Assembly (NCBI GenBank): GCA_019973155.2
Contig: BPQB01000175.1
Coordinates: 1 to 22,067, forward strand
From: Phanerochaete sordida
Taxonomy: Eukaryota > Basidiomycota > Agaricomycetes > Polyporales > Phanerochaetaceae
Length of the DNA stretch: 22,067 nucleotides
Direction: 5' to 3'
Under the pieces are notes generated by a model, which did not search any database, had not been told where the DNA came from, and saw only the letters and a list, made by a program, of their open reading frames with translations. Numbering within the stretch: position 1 is the stretch's first letter; each line of letters starts with the position of its first letter. Of the stretch, positions 20,415 through 22,067 are shown one piece after another. Made by a program: the position numbers and the translations under genes.

Positions 20415-21275
20415 GTGCCGCGCATGGCACAATGCGGCCACGCCCAAACTATGGAGTCTAGCAGGACGCAGCTCGGCACTGCAGCGCAGGGGAGGCAAGC
20501 GTGGACGGTGAGGTCCGCCCTGGGGTCTGCCGTACACAGCCAACGCGCGGGTCTCGTTCGTGCACGCGCATCGCTCCCGCTTGGGCTAGCCAGCCCTACG
20601 GTGCGCGGTGCGCGTTCACTGTGCGCGTCTTGTGTGCACGCCCGCACTGGTCATGATGGGACAACGGCCTCTAGTGCGGCTGTGCGACGTGCAGTGCGCG
20701 ACCGACCACTGTCCTCGCCCTGTGCGCGCGGCCGCCATTCTCGCCTTGTGCGCCCACTGGCCCTGCGCGATTCGCCGTCTGCGTCCTCTGCGCGCGCCCG
20801 CGCCGACCGTGCTGGGCCGCCAGGCCCTACAGCGGGATGAGACGCGATGATTTCCTGCCCCTGTCTTGTGCGCGCCACTCGTACTGCGCTGACCGACCCT
20901 CCGGCAGCGCGTGCAGCCGCCATCTCCGTCTTGCGCGCGCACGCGCTGCCCCCGCTGGGCTGACTGGCCCTACAGTGCACGGTTTGCCGACCTCGTCTTG
21001 TGTGCGCCACTCGCACTGGACTGACCAGCCCTCCAGCTGCGCGCGCACGGCCGCCGTTCCTGTCCTGTGTGTGCGCGCTGGCAGGCCATGCGCGGTTCAC
21101 CATTCACATCTTGTGAGCGTGCTTGCGTTGCTCATGCTACAGGCCCTACGGCAGTGCGTCATGTGGTGCACGGCTGCCGTCCGCGTCCTATGCGCACTGT
21201 TCCCGCTGAGCTGACCGGCCCTACGGTTGTGCGGTGCGGACCGCGTTTCTCGTACTGCGTGCATGCCATCTGCAC
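20415..21275 (+). repeat. Right GC-rich array
   Basis: Repeats variants of GGCCCTACAGTGCGCGGTG with CTCGTCTTGTGTGCGCGCC and CGCACTGG(A/T)CTGACC between them, at irregular spacing. The phrase CTGGGCCG..AGGCC..CGGTGCGCGG is shared with the intron 7 array and, inverted, with 16905-17300. The long frames here (for example 20415-20840 and 20651-21103) are due to composition. Confidence 0.65.
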
Positions 21276-21335
21276 ATGAGCACTCATGAGAGCCTAAACG
21301 TGCAGTCGTAAGGAATTGGGAAACACTCCTAGTAT

Positions 21336-21418
21336 GGCTGCCTAGTGCAGCGGCTAAAGTCTTTTGATATTACCAGGAGTTTACAAGCTCGGGGGTTCGA
21401 ATCCCCACCAGTGAAGCA
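21336..21418 (+). ncRNA. tRNA-derived pol III module (SINE-like or tRNA relic)
   Basis: A perfect A-box, TAGTGCAGCGG (21343-21353), and a perfect B-box, GGTTCGAATCC (21394-21404), are spaced as in a tRNA, and the T-arm (GGGG-TTCGAAT-CCCC) would fold. The bases that should form the acceptor stem (GGCTGCC and CCAGTGA) do not pair and the D-stem is poor, so this is not a working tRNA. Such a head, followed by a simple-sequence tail, is the build of a tRNA-derived SINE. Confidence 0.6.
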
Positions 21419-21423
21419 ATTAA

Positions 21424-21640
21424 AGTAAGTCGAATCACAGTTCGTAGCTAAACATGATAACTGACAAAGTAACCAGTACAGGTAAGTAAAGCGTAAGAGG
21501 TCAAGTAAGTGATCAAAGTAAGTAAGTAGTGCAGGTAAGCGGTAAAGACAAGTAAGCAGCGTAGTTGAAGAGAAGTAAGTAACGCAGGTAAGCAGAAAAG
21601 GTAATAGAGCGATAAGTAATGGCGCCGGCGTTCCTTTTTA
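21424..21640 (+). repeat. GTAAGTAA-rich tail
   Basis: AAGTAAG or GTAAG(T/C) occurs about a dozen times in some 200 bases behind the tRNA-like module. A shorter stretch with the same words (GAGTAAG, AAAGTAAG, CAAGTAAG) lies at 10498-10556 before the right end of the nested element. It may be a SINE tail or a conserved part of this transposon family's right arm. Confidence 0.5.
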
Positions 21641-21654
21641 CTTAACCCTCTCAC

Positions 21655-21885
21655 TTGAGCGCCTCCAGGTCTCGCGAGCGATCCTGATCGCTATTGATTA
21701 CCGCCTCATCATGATCGCTCGCGACACACGGGTGCCTCAATAGGCTATCCTGAGATAACGACGGCGTATCTTGAGCGTCTCATGTGCTGCCTGGGTCCGC
21801 TCACGAGCCGATCATGAACAATTTCCCTCCACTCATGATCACCCTCAGCGCTCAGGCACTCGCGAGTCCTCAGGGTCATTCAAGA
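21655..21885. promoter_or_regulatory. Right subterminal region of the transposon
   Basis: Dense in TCATGA/TGATCA words (TCATCATGATCG, GATCATGAAC, CTCATGATCACC), CTCGCGA (three times) and CCTCAG/CTCAGG. The vocabulary matches the left subterminal region at 9314-9410. Probable transposase-binding cluster. Confidence 0.5.
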
Positions 21886-21892
21886 TTCTCCG

Positions 21893-21907
21893 AAAATTTT
21901 TCCGACA
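21893..21907 (-). repeat. Right terminal inverted repeat of the large element
   Basis: Read inward on the minus strand it is TGTCGGAAAAATTTT, the partner of the left end at 9293 with one early mismatch (A/G). GA follows at 21908-21909. Confidence 0.65.
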
Positions 21908-22009
21908 GACCACGGAAAAAAACGGCGCAGCCCGACGGCGGCCCCTTTCGCATGCGTCGGGCGGCGGCCGGCGGGGCTGGAGGCAAGGGTCAGGTGAGCC
22001 CGTTTATTC
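21908..22009 (-). pseudogene. 5'-ward exon part of the interrupted host gene
   Basis: On the minus strand, a 3' splice site (TTTGTTTAACAG, ending at 22010) opens an exon that reads NKRAHLTLASSPAGRRPT, then GLRRFFPW, and meets the transposon end at 21908. Counting one copy of the GA duplication, these 102 bases plus 9290-9176 make 217, one base plus 72 codons. The frame therefore continues exactly into the SSSRCRPD.. part at 9290 and ends in phase at the next intron. Upstream exons lie outside the window. Confidence 0.45.
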
Positions 22010-22067
22010 CTGTTAAACAAACACACGTGATCGCCACTGCCAGCCCCGCCAGCCTCCAGAGTATAAA

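Larger units (their letters stand above)
9293..21907 (+). mobile_element. Plavaka-type DNA transposon, complete, about 12.6 kb
   Basis: The left end starts TGTCAGAAAAAAATC (9293) and the right end, read inward on the other strand, starts TGTCGGAAAAATTTTC (21907). They share TGTC, then G and five A after one mismatch. GA flanks both ends (9291-9292 and 21908-21909), a candidate 2-bp target duplication. Within about 250 bp of each end lie clustered TCATGA, GATCATGA, CGCTCAAG and CTCGCGAG words, plausible transposase-binding sites. Inside are an intact Plavaka transposase gene, a second gene on the opposite strand, three GC-rich arrays, a nested 1.1-kb relative and a tRNA-like module. CACTA-like elements generally have short terminal repeats and 2-4 bp duplications. 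That this exact terminal sequence is typical of Plavaka is my inference. Without the nested insert the element is about 11.5 kb. Confidence 0.72.

Noticed and set aside
20415..21103. Long frames on both strands of the right array
   Set aside because: Compositional; no codon structure beyond the repeat.
21336..21418. Functional tRNA gene
   Set aside because: Boxes A and B are perfect but the acceptor and D stems do not pair.
9619..21907. Alternative pairing of the 9619 left end with the 21907 right end as one element
   Set aside because: Flanking dinucleotides would differ (TA and GA), whereas the nested pairing gives TA/TA and GA/GA.

Overview
The window looks like a piece of a basidiomycete (probably agaricomycete) nuclear genome. 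The coding stretches are broken by many 43-101 bp GT..AG introns, the first gene is a fungal-type BTB/POZ protein, and the dominant feature is a large Plavaka-type DNA transposon, a family expanded in agaricomycetes. I saw no prokaryotic operon, rRNA, CRISPR array or viral gene.

Left flank (1-9292). A 5'-truncated BTB/POZ gene (2-1043, +) is followed by about 6.5 kb of weakly coding sequence. In that stretch I could chain only tentative small multi-exon models (4212-5327 +; 6183-6667 -) and isolated coding-like fragments (2283-2460 +; 3577-3816 -). Better supported are a convergent pair: a four-exon basic protein (7535-8497, +) and a minus-strand gene (8811 upward) whose 5' part is cut off by the transposon.

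Transposon (9293-21907, about 12.6 kb). Both ends carry a short TGTC[A/G]GAAAAA inverted repeat, subterminal TCATGA/CTCAAG/CTCGCGAG words, and a 2-bp GA duplication outside. Inside are: (i) a 1098-bp nested relative (9619-10716) with TGTCAGAAAA ends and TA duplications, lying directly upstream of (ii) an apparently intact 13-exon Plavaka transposase gene (10763-15470, +, 1042 aa by my splicing), whose seventh intron is inflated to 963 bp by a GC-rich tandem array; (iii) a second gene on the minus strand (17377-19823, five exons, 744 aa, four introns of exactly 53 bp), a coiled-coil protein with a conserved-looking core that may belong to the DUF6698 group; (iv) two more arrays of the same GC-rich repeat family, in opposite orientations on either side of gene (iii); and (v) a tRNA-like pol III module with a GTAA-rich tail near the right end.

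Right flank (21908-22067). This continues the minus-strand gene broken at 9292. If the element and one GA copy are removed in thought, the exon stays open and its splice phase is preserved, which supports the boundaries and a fairly recent insertion. The transposase presumably acts on the terminal and subterminal repeats of both the large element and the nested non-autonomous relative. The role of the second gene is unknown. All gene models are manual, from sequence alone.
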